A stretch of DNA of 14,062 nt, taken from NCBI GenBank assembly GCA_937894355.1, contig CALCRD010000324.1:1-14062 (forward strand), given 5' to 3'. Made by a program: the position numbers and the translations under genes. The DNA is from an uncultured Bacillus sp. (GTDB lineage: Bacteria > Bacillota > Bacilli > Bacillales > Cytobacillaceae). The stretch's first letter is position 1; each line of letters begins with the position of its first letter. Of the stretch, positions 1 through 7,527 are shown one piece after another. The notes below the pieces were generated by a model. The model had not been told where the DNA came from. It did no database searches and was given only the letters and a program-made list of their open reading frames with translations.

Positions 1-63
1 TCTTCATGTCGAAATTTGCTTAGCGTATGTTTTGCGCTTTTTGTTGGTAGGACCCTTACATGA

Positions 64-137
64 CCGGAAAAACTTCGCTTATTTCCCCCAAAACGAGCTC
101 AATTCTGCATTTAGCCGAAAAAACTCCGCTTATTTTA
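64..137. repeat. Two-copy dispersed intergenic repeat
   Basis: Two near-identical units, CCGGAAAAACTTCGCTTATTT (from 64) and GCCGAAAAAACTCCGCTTATTT (from 114), lie about 50 bp apart in the same orientation. The stretch between them contains AACGAGCTC. I recall similar 'CCGGAAAAACTYCGCTTATTT' units scattered between genes in Bacillaceae genomes, but that is memory and not a search. No ORF covers positions 1-272. Whether the unit is a mobile remnant or a structured RNA cannot be told from one locus. Confidence 0.55.
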
Positions 138-217
138 CGTCTACCGCGTCTACCGGTTACCTAATTTAAGACAAGACTTCTTATTACCTCAAAATACGGA
201 TTTGCGAGGGAATCCAT

Positions 218-259
218 TAAAAAAGCTAGTTTCCATTATATTAATAGAAACTAGCTTTT
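218..259 (-). terminator. Intrinsic terminator of the cwlO-like gene
   Basis: A 13-bp perfect stem pairs AAAAGCTAGTTTC (221-233) with GAAACTAGCTTTT (247-259) around a 13-nt loop. Read on the minus strand, the stem runs directly into a T-tract (complement of 218-224). It lies 13 bp beyond the stop codon of the minus-strand gene ending at 273, the expected place for a Rho-independent terminator. Confidence 0.88.
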
Positions 260-272
260 GATAATAAGAGGA

Positions 273-1424
273 TTATTCGATAACTCGTCTAACGTGACCG
301 CTAAATTTGCCTGCCCAATACCCACTAGAAAAGTTAGCAACTGCCACACCTGTTGAATTTTGTGAGCCGATAAAGCTGCTACCGCCTAAATAAATCCCAA
401 CATGGCCATTTGTTTTATAAGTATTAAAGAATATTAAATCTCCAGGACGCATTTCACTTGTTGAAACTTTACGACCGGTGCTTTGTAAAGCGCTGGTACT
501 CGCACCAATGGATACACCGGCTTGAGAATAAGCCCAACTTACAAATCCGGAACAATCGAATCTTCCTGCAGCTACGTCACTAGCAGATCTTCCACCGCCA
601 AAGACATAAACAGAATTCCCAATATATCTGTTACCAGCTGTTGTGATAATGGCAATTTTCCCGCTTGCTCCTGGAATTGATTGAACTTGAGCATAGGTAT
701 TTGCTGCCCGTGGTGTCATGCTTACTTGTTGCGCTGTAAGACTACGTTGCAAACCATTTTTAACTGCTAGGCTTGCTGCTTCTTGTTGTTTTAGCTCTGC
801 TCTTAAAGATTCGTTTTGCGCTTTTTGCTCAGCAAGGCCAGCTCGCATACCTTCAAGTTCTGTTTTCATATCGGTTAAATCTACTAATTTTTCTTTAACA
901 GCAACTTGCTTTTGCTTTACATCAATTTGATCTTGTTCGTATTTTTCTAACATATCTTTGTCAGCATCCATAATGGTAGCAACTGCACCAACACGGTCAA
1001 TAAAGTCAGAAAAACTTGATGCCCCAAGGATAACATCTAGATAGCGGATATCCCCACCTGATTCCTGATAGGAAATTGCTCGCTCTTTTAATATCTCAGT
1101 CCGCTTGGCTACCGCTTTTTTCAAACTAGCAACCTCTTCATCTAGTTTTTTTATTTCAAGATTTGCGGCTGTGATTTCACTTTCCGTTTTGACAATCAGA
1201 TTTTGATTGTCATTATATGCTTGTTCAGCACGTTTTAATTGTTCTGTAAATTTAGCTAGTTCACTCTGAACCGAGTAAAGCTCCGAGTTGGCTTGTTTTA
1301 AATTCGCTTGAATACTTGAACGATTATTATTAATTGTATCTGCATGTGCCGTTGGAAGAGCTAAAACACTTCCCAGTCCAAGCATCACTGTAGTATTTAG
1401 TACTAGAAGCTTTTTCTTTATCAT
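273..1424 (-). CDS. cwlO: Secreted NlpC/P60 peptidoglycan endopeptidase, CwlO-like
   Basis: Predicted 383-residue secreted cell-wall hydrolase that cleaves peptide cross-links of peptidoglycan (D,L-endopeptidase role of CwlO/PcsB-type enzymes). Residues 1-28 form a signal peptide (MIKKK, hydrophobic core, AHA cleavage site). Residues about 30-235 are a heptad-rich, Glu/Lys/Gln-rich coiled coil, the segment through which FtsEX controls CwlO/PcsB enzymes. The C-terminal 100 residues are an NlpC/P60 domain with catalytic Cys291 in FDCSGF and His341 in GHVGIYLG. The reading frame stays open upstream to 1547, but the ATG at 1424 is chosen because it begins the signal peptide and follows an AGGGG site at 4-5 nt. 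A WalR-like box and a -10 precede it and a terminator follows, so it is monocistronic. The symbol is by family resemblance; a paralogous NlpC/P60 hydrolase is the alternative. Confidence 0.88.
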   Translation of the reverse strand: MIKKKLLVLNTTVMLGLGSVLALPTAHADTINNNRSSIQANLKQANSELYSVQSELAKFTEQLKRAEQAYNDNQNLIVKTESEITAANLEIKKLDEEVASLKKAVAKRTEILKERAISYQESGGDIRYLDVILGASSFSDFIDRVGAVATIMDADKDMLEKYEQDQIDVKQKQVAVKEKLVDLTDMKTELEGMRAGLAEQKAQNESLRAELKQQEAASLAVKNGLQRSLTAQQVSMTPRAANTYAQVQSIPGASGKIAIITTAGNRYIGNSVYVFGGGRSASDVAAGRFDCSGFVSWAYSQAGVSIGASTSALQSTGRKVSTSEMRPGDLIFFNTYKTNGHVGIYLGGSSFIGSQNSTGVAVANFSSGYWAGKFSGHVRRVIE

Positions 1425-1554
1425 TCTGCCCCTACTTTCTCCATCGTCCTGCCTAGTAATGTTTGTAAACTTGCAGAAATCATTCAGGCATTTCGAAAAT
1501 TTTCTATCAAACTTACAATAACTGAATACCGTTTCTTTTAATTGCACATTTTGA

Positions 1555-1598
1555 AGTATAGCATTGAAATTTGTCAGCTAGGTTATAGGAATATTACA
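1555..1598 (-). promoter_or_regulatory. Promoter with WalR-like box for cwlO-like gene
   Basis: The minus strand at 1598-1582 reads TGTAATATTCCTATAAC. This matches the WalR box (TGTWAH-N5-TGTWAH) with one mismatch in the second half-site. A -10 TATACT lies at 1560-1555. The hexamer 17 bp upstream of it (ACCTAG) is a poor -35 and abuts the box, as expected of an activator-dependent promoter. Transcription would start near 1548, giving a leader of about 120 nt. WalRK activation of cwlO is established in B. subtilis; its use here is inference. Confidence 0.5.
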
Positions 1599-1912
1599 TT
1601 TATATTTCATTTGCAACAAAATGCGACATTTTAACAAAATGGACACAATTCTTTATGATAAAAATAAAGACTATTAGCAAAATAAATAGCTAGTTTAGTT
1701 TTCATTGTTTATATGAAAACCAGATTTTTTTAATGGTGCTAAAAACAAAATTCATAATAAACCATCGCTTGATAAGTTATAATGAAATAACGTTAGTTTT
1801 ATGACGATTTATTAATGGTACAATAATAATACTGTGAAAATTAACTACTGTTTCATAATTCAAAGTGTTATCTACTTTGTAATTACTATTTTTGTATAAC
1901 GGATGGTGCAAA
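1599..1912. other. AT-rich intergenic region upstream of two divergent genes
   Basis: About 310 bp with no credible ORF. The plus strand has a perfect -10-like TATAAT at 1778-1783 and a second weak -10-like TACAAT at 1819-1824, either of which could serve the gene at 1913. Neither has a convincing -35 at the right spacing. I see no riboswitch or terminator hairpin. Confidence 0.4.
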
Positions 1913-2605
1913 ATGACTTTCAGAAAAGAACAGCATGAAAAGCAATCTAACTTAATTTTTGATGATCAAACTACAGTATTAACAAAAGTCGAAATAATGG
2001 ATCATTACTTAGATTCCCATATTGAGAGGATGAGTTGTAAAGAAATTTGTTCTATCGTAAATTTGCTCTTCCAAATTGATTTAAGTGCTATGCAAGTATT
2101 AAACCCAACGGAAAAGCATCTATTAGACTTCAATTCGGCATCAGGAGAATCCACTACCCTACCTCCCGCTTGCGAAGTAATCGATTCTTACTTAGCGCAA
2201 CAGCGAATTAAAAACCTAACTGGTGCGGACATCCGCAGTATGATAAATCAAATTTTCGGTGTTAATTTGGCTGCCATTTCAGCATTAGATGGAGCTAGAA
2301 TTTCCTTATTTTCAAAAGGTCAGTGGATCATTCAACATAAAACTAACTTATTTGCTGTTCAAACTGGACCTAACGATGTTGATGTAACGGTTTATCCAAC
2401 CCCATACTTTGCTGAGACAACTGGATTATCCGGGTTACCAGCCGTTTTACGACTCCCCTTAGAGGAATTAGGATTTCACTATGATGAGAATAATGGAAGC
2501 TGTTACTACTTAAATTCGAATGGCGAAGCTGTCCCTGATGCTTTTAAAGGACAAACAATCGGAATGATTATTGAGGTCATTAAAAAATTTTACTCAGAAG
2601 AATAA
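1913..2605 (+). CDS. Uncharacterised protein with internal duplication
   Basis: I do not recognise a named family for this 230-residue soluble protein. It has no signal peptide or membrane segment. Residues 27-72 and 88-133 look like two copies of one helical unit. Both start E-[IV]-[MI]-D-x-Y-L, continue with a polar helix and an [IM]-[IV]-N-x-[LI]-F hinge, and end in a leucine/alanine helix (DLSAM versus NLAAI). The second copy runs into SLFSKGQW. The C-terminal part (about 140-230) is a mixed alpha/beta segment with YPTPYF, LEELGFHYD and VPDAFKGQTIG. The frame opens with TTG at 1892, but ATG 1913 is preferred because GGATGG sits 6 nt before it. It stands alone: divergent from cwlO and closed by the hairpin at 2655. 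Function unknown. Confidence 0.75.
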   Translation: MTFRKEQHEKQSNLIFDDQTTVLTKVEIMDHYLDSHIERMSCKEICSIVNLLFQIDLSAMQVLNPTEKHLLDFNSASGESTTLPPACEVIDSYLAQQRIKNLTGADIRSMINQIFGVNLAAISALDGARISLFSKGQWIIQHKTNLFAVQTGPNDVDVTVYPTPYFAETTGLSGLPAVLRLPLEELGFHYDENNGSCYYLNSNGEAVPDAFKGQTIGMIIEVIKKFYSEE

Positions 2606-2654
2606 AATGAAACTTCATTCGGTGGAGGTTCTACTGGTTGAGCCAATGTAAAAG

Positions 2655-2685
2655 AACAGGACCATTCTATGCGAATGGTCCTGTT
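2655..2685. terminator. Bidirectional terminator-like hairpin between convergent genes
   Basis: A 13-bp perfect stem pairs AACAGGACCATTC (2655-2667) with GAATGGTCCTGTT (2673-2685) around loop TATGC. On the plus strand a T7 tract follows only after 12 nt (2698-2704). On the minus strand TTCTTTTA follows directly. It lies between the plus-strand gene ending at 2605 and the minus-strand gene ending at 2752, so it may serve both. Confidence 0.7.
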
Positions 2686-2751
2686 ATATTGCTGGGGTTT
2701 TTTTCATAAAAATTCTATTTACTGATAAAAACAGCTAAGCTTTACTTGTAT

Positions 2752-4395
2752 TTATTTTCCAAAGGAGGATAAGAATTTAATTCGATCGCCCATTGGGGGA
2801 ACATTATTATCGGTTAAGGCTATTTCTAGTACTGCTGGGCCTGTTAGATTGGTTAAGTTGTTGAGTGTATCTTGGTTGATGTCTTCCAAGCTGTTTATTC
2901 GATAGCTTGGTATATTCATCGCTTGAGCCATTGCTGAGATATTAATTGGCTGTTGTTCAAAGGCGGCGTGGGTGCGCTGGAATTGTAATGAGTGGCCATG
3001 GTAGACCATTCCGAGTCGAGCATTGTTCATTACTACAAATAAAATTGGGATGTTATTTTCTTTGGCTGTGAGTACTTCCATTCCATGCATGAAAAAGCAG
3101 CCATCACCGGTGATACTTACAACTGGTCGTTCAGGTTGAGCCAGTTTTGCACCAATCGCTGAGCCGATTCCCGATCCCATTGCTCCAAAGTGAACATTGA
3201 TATCGAAAGTATCCGAATCTAGAACCTTCATATAATGAATGACATAGGACATAAATTCTCCTATATCAACGGTGTATCTGGTGTTTTTAGGTAATAAGGT
3301 TTGAATTGTATGCAGAACATTTCTGGTGTTGTATTCAGCCTGATCCTTTACTACCTCTTCATTTTTTTCGATGGTACCTTTACTTTTTTCCTTAGATAGC
3401 CCCAGGCTCTTTAATTCCTCGATAAGAAATAACAAACTTAAATTAATGTCTCCTAGCACTGGTATGTCGATCTGGTATTTGCGATTAAACACTGATTGAT
3501 CAAAATCAAATTGAATGGTGAATCGATTTTTTGTCAGATTGGCATTGTAGTTATTCGTGGCAGTTTCCCCTAAACTTGAACCTACAATCAGTAATACTTG
3601 TCCGTTATCAACCTCGATCAATTTTGAGGCGGAAGCATGACCGGCAAAACCAAACACGCCTGCAAAAAGCGGATGTTCCTCAGGGATATATCCTTTTGCT
3701 TGTGGTGTTGATATAATCGGCCAATTCAGCATTTCTGCTAGTTCAATCAATTGGTCAACTGAGTTTCTAACACCCTGCCCGATAAAAACATAGCCTTGGT
3801 CTCTTTGAATTAATTCCTGAGCGACTTTTTTGATTGTTTCCAGGTCAGGGATGATTGGCTTTCTTTTTGGCATTTCGGGAATAGCTTGAGTTTGGACCAT
3901 TTCGTGTTGAATATCGATGGGAATGGCTATGTGTACAGGGCCTGGTACGCCTGAAATGGCAATTTCCGCGGCCATTACTAGTTGATTTAGTAAATCACTT
4001 GAATCCTTGACTGTTACGCTATACTTTGTCACTGTCCGAAAAATAGGTTCGGCATCTAGTTCTTGAGAAGCATTTAGTCCAACTGTATTCACTGGGACAG
4101 CACCGGTAATGAATAGCACTGGTAAATGCTCACGCATGGCATTAGCCGCTCCGGTTACTAGATTGGTTCCACCTGGACCACTACAACCGATACATACACT
4201 CATTTGTCCAGAATATTTTGCATAGGAGGCAGCCATATAGGAGGCTGCTCCTTCATGTTTGGTTACAATCGGGGTTATTTCAGGCATTTCATAAAGTTCA
4301 TTAAAAATGGCATTAACCGAGCCTGCCGGAATTCCAAAAATTTGTTTAACGCCATTGCCTTTTAAAAATTCTAATAAAAACCGAGCTGTTTTCAT
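2752..4395 (-). CDS. ThDP-dependent enzyme, acetolactate synthase-like
   Basis: Predicted 547-residue cytoplasmic thiamine-diphosphate enzyme of the IlvB/POX superfamily, acting on a 2-oxo acid. The N-terminal PYR domain (about 1-170) carries catalytic Glu48 in KHEGAAS and the SGPGGTNLVTG loop. The middle domain spans about 190-325. The C-terminal PP domain has the ThDP/Mg motif GDG (430-432) with NN at 457-458. Length fits the family. The AHAS-like core and closing PPMGDRIKFL resemble Bacillus 'acetolactate synthase large subunit-like' proteins, but there is no adjacent small subunit or ilv gene, so a biosynthetic AHAS is unlikely; substrate unknown. ATG 4395 has GAGGG 9 nt upstream. It begins 18 bp after the stop of the GGDEF/EAL gene, so the two are probably cotranscribed. 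Confidence 0.85.
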   Translation of the reverse strand: MKTARFLLEFLKGNGVKQIFGIPAGSVNAIFNELYEMPEITPIVTKHEGAASYMAASYAKYSGQMSVCIGCSGPGGTNLVTGAANAMREHLPVLFITGAVPVNTVGLNASQELDAEPIFRTVTKYSVTVKDSSDLLNQLVMAAEIAISGVPGPVHIAIPIDIQHEMVQTQAIPEMPKRKPIIPDLETIKKVAQELIQRDQGYVFIGQGVRNSVDQLIELAEMLNWPIISTPQAKGYIPEEHPLFAGVFGFAGHASASKLIEVDNGQVLLIVGSSLGETATNNYNANLTKNRFTIQFDFDQSVFNRKYQIDIPVLGDINLSLLFLIEELKSLGLSKEKSKGTIEKNEEVVKDQAEYNTRNVLHTIQTLLPKNTRYTVDIGEFMSYVIHYMKVLDSDTFDINVHFGAMGSGIGSAIGAKLAQPERPVVSITGDGCFFMHGMEVLTAKENNIPILFVVMNNARLGMVYHGHSLQFQRTHAAFEQQPINISAMAQAMNIPSYRINSLEDINQDTLNNLTNLTGPAVLEIALTDNNVPPMGDRIKFLSSFGK

Positions 4396-4413
4396 GATGT
4401 TATTCCCTCACTT

Positions 4414-7209
4414 TTAGTTGTCTCTATTTGTAAAATATTGTTTAGCTATCGCTTGAGCTTTCTTTGGTCGACTAAAAAAGTAGCCCTGCATCAAAAAACA
4501 ATTTCGATTGAATAAGAAATCTCCTTGTTCTTTTGTCTCAACACCTTCAGCAATGACATTTAGATTCAAATTTTGCGCTAAAGTAATGATGGTGTTGGTT
4601 ATGGCCGCATCTTCATTGGTCATATCAATGACAAAAGATTTGTCAATTTTCAACGTGTCGATTGGCAAGTTTTTCAAATATCCTAAAGAGGAATAGCCTG
4701 TTCCAAAATCATCAATGGCAATTTTAATTCCTAAGTCCTTTAATTTTTTCATTGTTTTTAAGGTTAACTGTGTATTTTTAACAATCAAATTTTCCGTCAG
4801 TTCCAGATGCAAATATTCTGGAGAAAGGTCAACCTCATTTAGGATGTTTTTTACGGTGGAATATAAATCATTCTGTTCAAACTGACGAACAGATAAGTTC
4901 ACGGACATACTAATTAACGGACTACCTTGGTCATGCCATTCCTTTAATTGTTTACAGGCCTCTTTCAAGACCCATTCCCCAATAGGGACAATTAATCCAG
5001 TTTCCTCAGCCAAAGTAATAAATTTATCAGGAGAAATCATGCCTCGTCTTGGATGATTCCATCTAATTAACGCTTCTACTCCTACAAGCCGTTTCGTTTG
5101 ATAGTCGATTTGAGGCTGATAGTAAAGAACGAGTTCTTCTTTTTCTAAAGCCTTATATAATGCATTTTCCAGTTTGACATTTTCAAAAGTTCTTGTATCC
5201 ATTCCTTCACTAAAGAAATGATAACTATTACCAGTAATTTCTTTCGATTTATACATAGCCGTATCGGCATTCTTGATTAAGGTTTCCGTGGTGTCACCGT
5301 TATCAGGGAATAGACTGATTCCGATACTTGTTTTAATATAAATTTCATTGTCCATTAAGAAGAACGGCTTAAAAAAGGCATCAATAACCGAATTCACTAC
5401 TTTTAAAACTTCATTTTCATTTTTGATTTTGGGCACATAAATTGCAAATTCGTCTCCACCTTGTCTTGATACAGTGGCACTTTTCGGAACGCAAGCGGTT
5501 AAGCGTTTGGCTACATCCTGCAATAACACATCTCCCAAACTATGGCCCAATGTGTCATTGATAAACTTAAAGCGATCTAAGTCCAAATACAGCACCGCAA
5601 ACTTTTCACTATTCATTTGAGCGTAGGTTATTCCTTGGTTCAGCCTGTCTTTTAATAAAACTCGGTTGGGTAAATCTGTTAAACTATCGAAATAGGCATG
5701 ATATTTAATTTCTTCTTCCAACTGTTTCCGTTGCGTAATATCTTTAAAGGTGACAACTTCCCCAACAATTTCGTCCCCTTCCTTTATGGAAGAGATAACA
5801 TATTCAACTGGGAAGTTTGAATAATCTTTTCGAAAAAATTTCTCGTCTAGATAATAATGATCCCACTGTCCACCATTCTCTGAAGAACCATTCTTTTGAG
5901 CTCCTAATCTACTCACATTGAAAACAGCATCGGCTGGTAATCCGATTAATTCACATTTTGAATCATATCCTAGCATCGACGCCCCGGCCGGATTACAGAA
6001 TGTTATATTTCGATTAAGATCTAACCCAAATATCCCTTCACCAGCAGAGTTAAGAATTAATTCCTTCTCCCGACTCATTTGCTGCAATTCAGTTACAACT
6101 CTTTCAAGCTCATAATTCTTCACGGTAATTTCCGAGGTTCGCTCCTCGATAATGACCTCTTGTTTTTCCATATATAACAGATGGGATAATGTTGAAGCAG
6201 TGGCGTCAACGATTGATTGAGCCAACTGGGTTTGTGCTTCATTAAAAATCCGAGCATGATCTTCAAGATTTACAACTGCTATCGTCCCTAAAACCTCACC
6301 CATTGAAACTAACGGAAGCATAAATAGTCCTTTCATGCCAAAATTACGACATAAATCATGGTTCGGTCTCGGGTCAGCAAATACATTAGGAATAAGTACA
6401 GCCTTTTTTGTTTTTATTACCTCTTGAAAAACAAGATCATTACTTTGGTCATTGTGTATTCTTTTGTGTGTTTCAATCCAGGCTTCTTCTGTCCAGTCAC
6501 TATCTTTACTTAACACCGCCGGTTTAATTCTTTTTCCAGCTAAGGGATCTAATAAATGAACACCAATATTGTAGTTGTCCAATACCTTGCCTAAGTAATA
6601 AAAACATTTATCGAGACTTTCCTGCATTGATGAACACATAGAGAGATCTCGTGTAACATCAAGCAACAACGCCTTTTCAGCAATTAGGCTCTCCTTATGA
6701 GTTAAATTATTAGCATTTTGAATGGCAACAGCAGCCATATTTACATAAGCCTCAACCGTTTGAATTTCTGACTCAGTTAAGTTCATTGGAATTCCATAAT
6801 CAAATAAAAATACTAAACCGAATAACTCTTCCTCAAATGAGATAGGTAGTGCCAATAAGGATTTAATTTTAAAGCCGACTACTGCTCTAGGATCTGGGCG
6901 ATCATCCTTTGAGGTATCTGGTATATAAATGGTCCTTCTTGTTTCAATTACTTCTTTTGCCAATAAGTCAATGTCCGTATCAATTACATGCATATCAAGC
7001 GTCCAACCATTAATGGTTTCTGGTTTGCCGACAAATCCTCTGAATGTCCCATCTTCCTTTGGCAAATAAATACCAACAGAGTCACATTGGACTATTTCTT
7101 CGGATATCGCTGTCGTTACATGCTCTAATACTTCACGTAATTTTAGCTTCGTATTGATCATTTTTGTTATATTCGCAAGACGAGAATACCTCGTTTGTTC
7201 CTTTAACAT
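4414..7209 (-). CDS. GAF-GAF-PAS-GGDEF-EAL cyclic-di-GMP turnover protein
   Basis: Predicted 931-residue cytoplasmic signalling protein with no membrane segment. Order: GAF (about 25-165), GAF (about 185-345), coiled linker, PAS (about 378-495), GGDEF (about 505-665), EAL (about 685-925). The cyclase motif GGDEF is intact at 584-588, with KFxxxNDTLGHxxGD upstream. The RxxD inhibitory site before it is absent (PKSA there). The phosphodiesterase residues look complete: EALIRW at 712, NLS, LELTE, DDFGTGYSSL, LKIDKSF, AEGVE and QGY. The protein could therefore both make and break c-di-GMP, with GAF/PAS domains sensing ligand or redox. The frame opens at TTG 7224, but AGAGGA touches that codon. 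ATG 7209 has GGAG 9 nt upstream and is chosen. First gene of a probable operon with the ThDP enzyme. Which activity dominates cannot be read from sequence. Confidence 0.92.
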   Translation of the reverse strand: MLKEQTRYSRLANITKMINTKLKLREVLEHVTTAISEEIVQCDSVGIYLPKEDGTFRGFVGKPETINGWTLDMHVIDTDIDLLAKEVIETRRTIYIPDTSKDDRPDPRAVVGFKIKSLLALPISFEEELFGLVFLFDYGIPMNLTESEIQTVEAYVNMAAVAIQNANNLTHKESLIAEKALLLDVTRDLSMCSSMQESLDKCFYYLGKVLDNYNIGVHLLDPLAGKRIKPAVLSKDSDWTEEAWIETHKRIHNDQSNDLVFQEVIKTKKAVLIPNVFADPRPNHDLCRNFGMKGLFMLPLVSMGEVLGTIAVVNLEDHARIFNEAQTQLAQSIVDATASTLSHLLYMEKQEVIIEERTSEITVKNYELERVVTELQQMSREKELILNSAGEGIFGLDLNRNITFCNPAGASMLGYDSKCELIGLPADAVFNVSRLGAQKNGSSENGGQWDHYYLDEKFFRKDYSNFPVEYVISSIKEGDEIVGEVVTFKDITQRKQLEEEIKYHAYFDSLTDLPNRVLLKDRLNQGITYAQMNSEKFAVLYLDLDRFKFINDTLGHSLGDVLLQDVAKRLTACVPKSATVSRQGGDEFAIYVPKIKNENEVLKVVNSVIDAFFKPFFLMDNEIYIKTSIGISLFPDNGDTTETLIKNADTAMYKSKEITGNSYHFFSEGMDTRTFENVKLENALYKALEKEELVLYYQPQIDYQTKRLVGVEALIRWNHPRRGMISPDKFITLAEETGLIVPIGEWVLKEACKQLKEWHDQGSPLISMSVNLSVRQFEQNDLYSTVKNILNEVDLSPEYLHLELTENLIVKNTQLTLKTMKKLKDLGIKIAIDDFGTGYSSLGYLKNLPIDTLKIDKSFVIDMTNEDAAITNTIITLAQNLNLNVIAEGVETKEQGDFLFNRNCFLMQGYFFSRPKKAQAIAKQYFTNRDN

Positions 7210-7292
7210 ATACGTGAACTCCAATCCTCTGCGTAATAGTTTTGAGTTTTTTATCTAAAACCCAGTCGTAGTCCAATTTGACTCGGTAATTA

Positions 7293-7309
7293 TTCGACTT
7301 TATTCGACA
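7293..7309 (-). promoter_or_regulatory. Tandem Spo0A-box-like sites upstream of the GGDEF/EAL operon
   Basis: On the minus strand TGTCGAA (7309-7303) is an exact 0A-box core, and AGTCGAA (7299-7293) follows exactly 10 bp (one helical turn) later with one mismatch. Both lie within a direct repeat of GTCGAATAA. They are about 85-100 bp before the start codon. Relative to the candidate promoter at 7347-7374 they are downstream (repression). Relative to an alternative weak TTGGAC/TAAAAA promoter nearer the gene they would be upstream (activation). Confidence 0.4.
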
Positions 7310-7346
7310 TTTCACCATGTCCCATTTTACATAGTTTAGAAGAGAT

Positions 7347-7374
7347 TTAATACTGGAAATAACTTATTTCACAA
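7347..7374 (-). promoter_or_regulatory. Candidate sigma-A promoter of the GGDEF/EAL operon
   Basis: Minus strand: -35 TTGTGA (7374-7369), 16-bp spacer, -10 TATTAA (7352-7347). The match is moderate. It would give a 5' leader of about 130 nt containing the two 0A-like boxes. A second weaker candidate (TTGGAC, 17 bp, TAAAAA) lies closer to the gene. Confidence 0.3.
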
Positions 7375-7476
7375 AATGTTAATGAATACGTCACAAACTA
7401 CAAAAATTATTAATGAATATAAGCTTTCCTCAAAAAAATACGCGGAATTTGTTCACAATTTCGAAAATATTGTATA

Positions 7477-7521
7477 AAAAAAGCAAGCACCTTCCAATAA
7501 TTAATTGGATCATGCTTGCTA
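7477..7521 (-). terminator. Intrinsic terminator of the TSUP permease gene
   Basis: An imperfect hairpin pairs an outer AGCAAGCA (7482-7489) with TGCTTGCT (7513-7520) and an inner TCCAAT (7493-7498) with ATTGGA (7504-7509), with a small internal bulge. On the minus strand the stem is followed by a run of seven T (complement of 7476-7482). It lies 7 bp past the stop at 7528. Confidence 0.82.
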
Positions 7522-7527
7522 GTCTTT

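Noticed and set aside
718..930. Plus-strand frame inside the coiled-coil part of the NlpC/P60 gene
   Set aside because: Antisense shadow of repetitive coiled-coil codons; Cys/Ser-rich nonsense composition.
1425..1547. N-terminal extension of the NlpC/P60 gene to 1547
   Set aside because: It would bury a clear signal peptide 41 residues inside the protein and it covers the predicted leader RNA; the ATG at 1424 has its own ribosome site.
1879..1898. Second WalR-like pair TGTAAT/TGTATA on the plus strand
   Set aside because: The half-sites are separated by about 8 bp rather than the required 5 bp, and they overlap the ribosome-site region of the next gene.
2752..4395. Assignment as biosynthetic ilvB
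   Set aside because: No regulatory subunit or ilv/leu genes nearby and an unusual operon partner; only the superfamily is supported.
7133..7318. Minus-strand frame overlapping the start of the GGDEF/EAL gene
   Set aside because: Different frame from the real gene, no ribosome site, composition unlike a protein, and it covers the promoter region.
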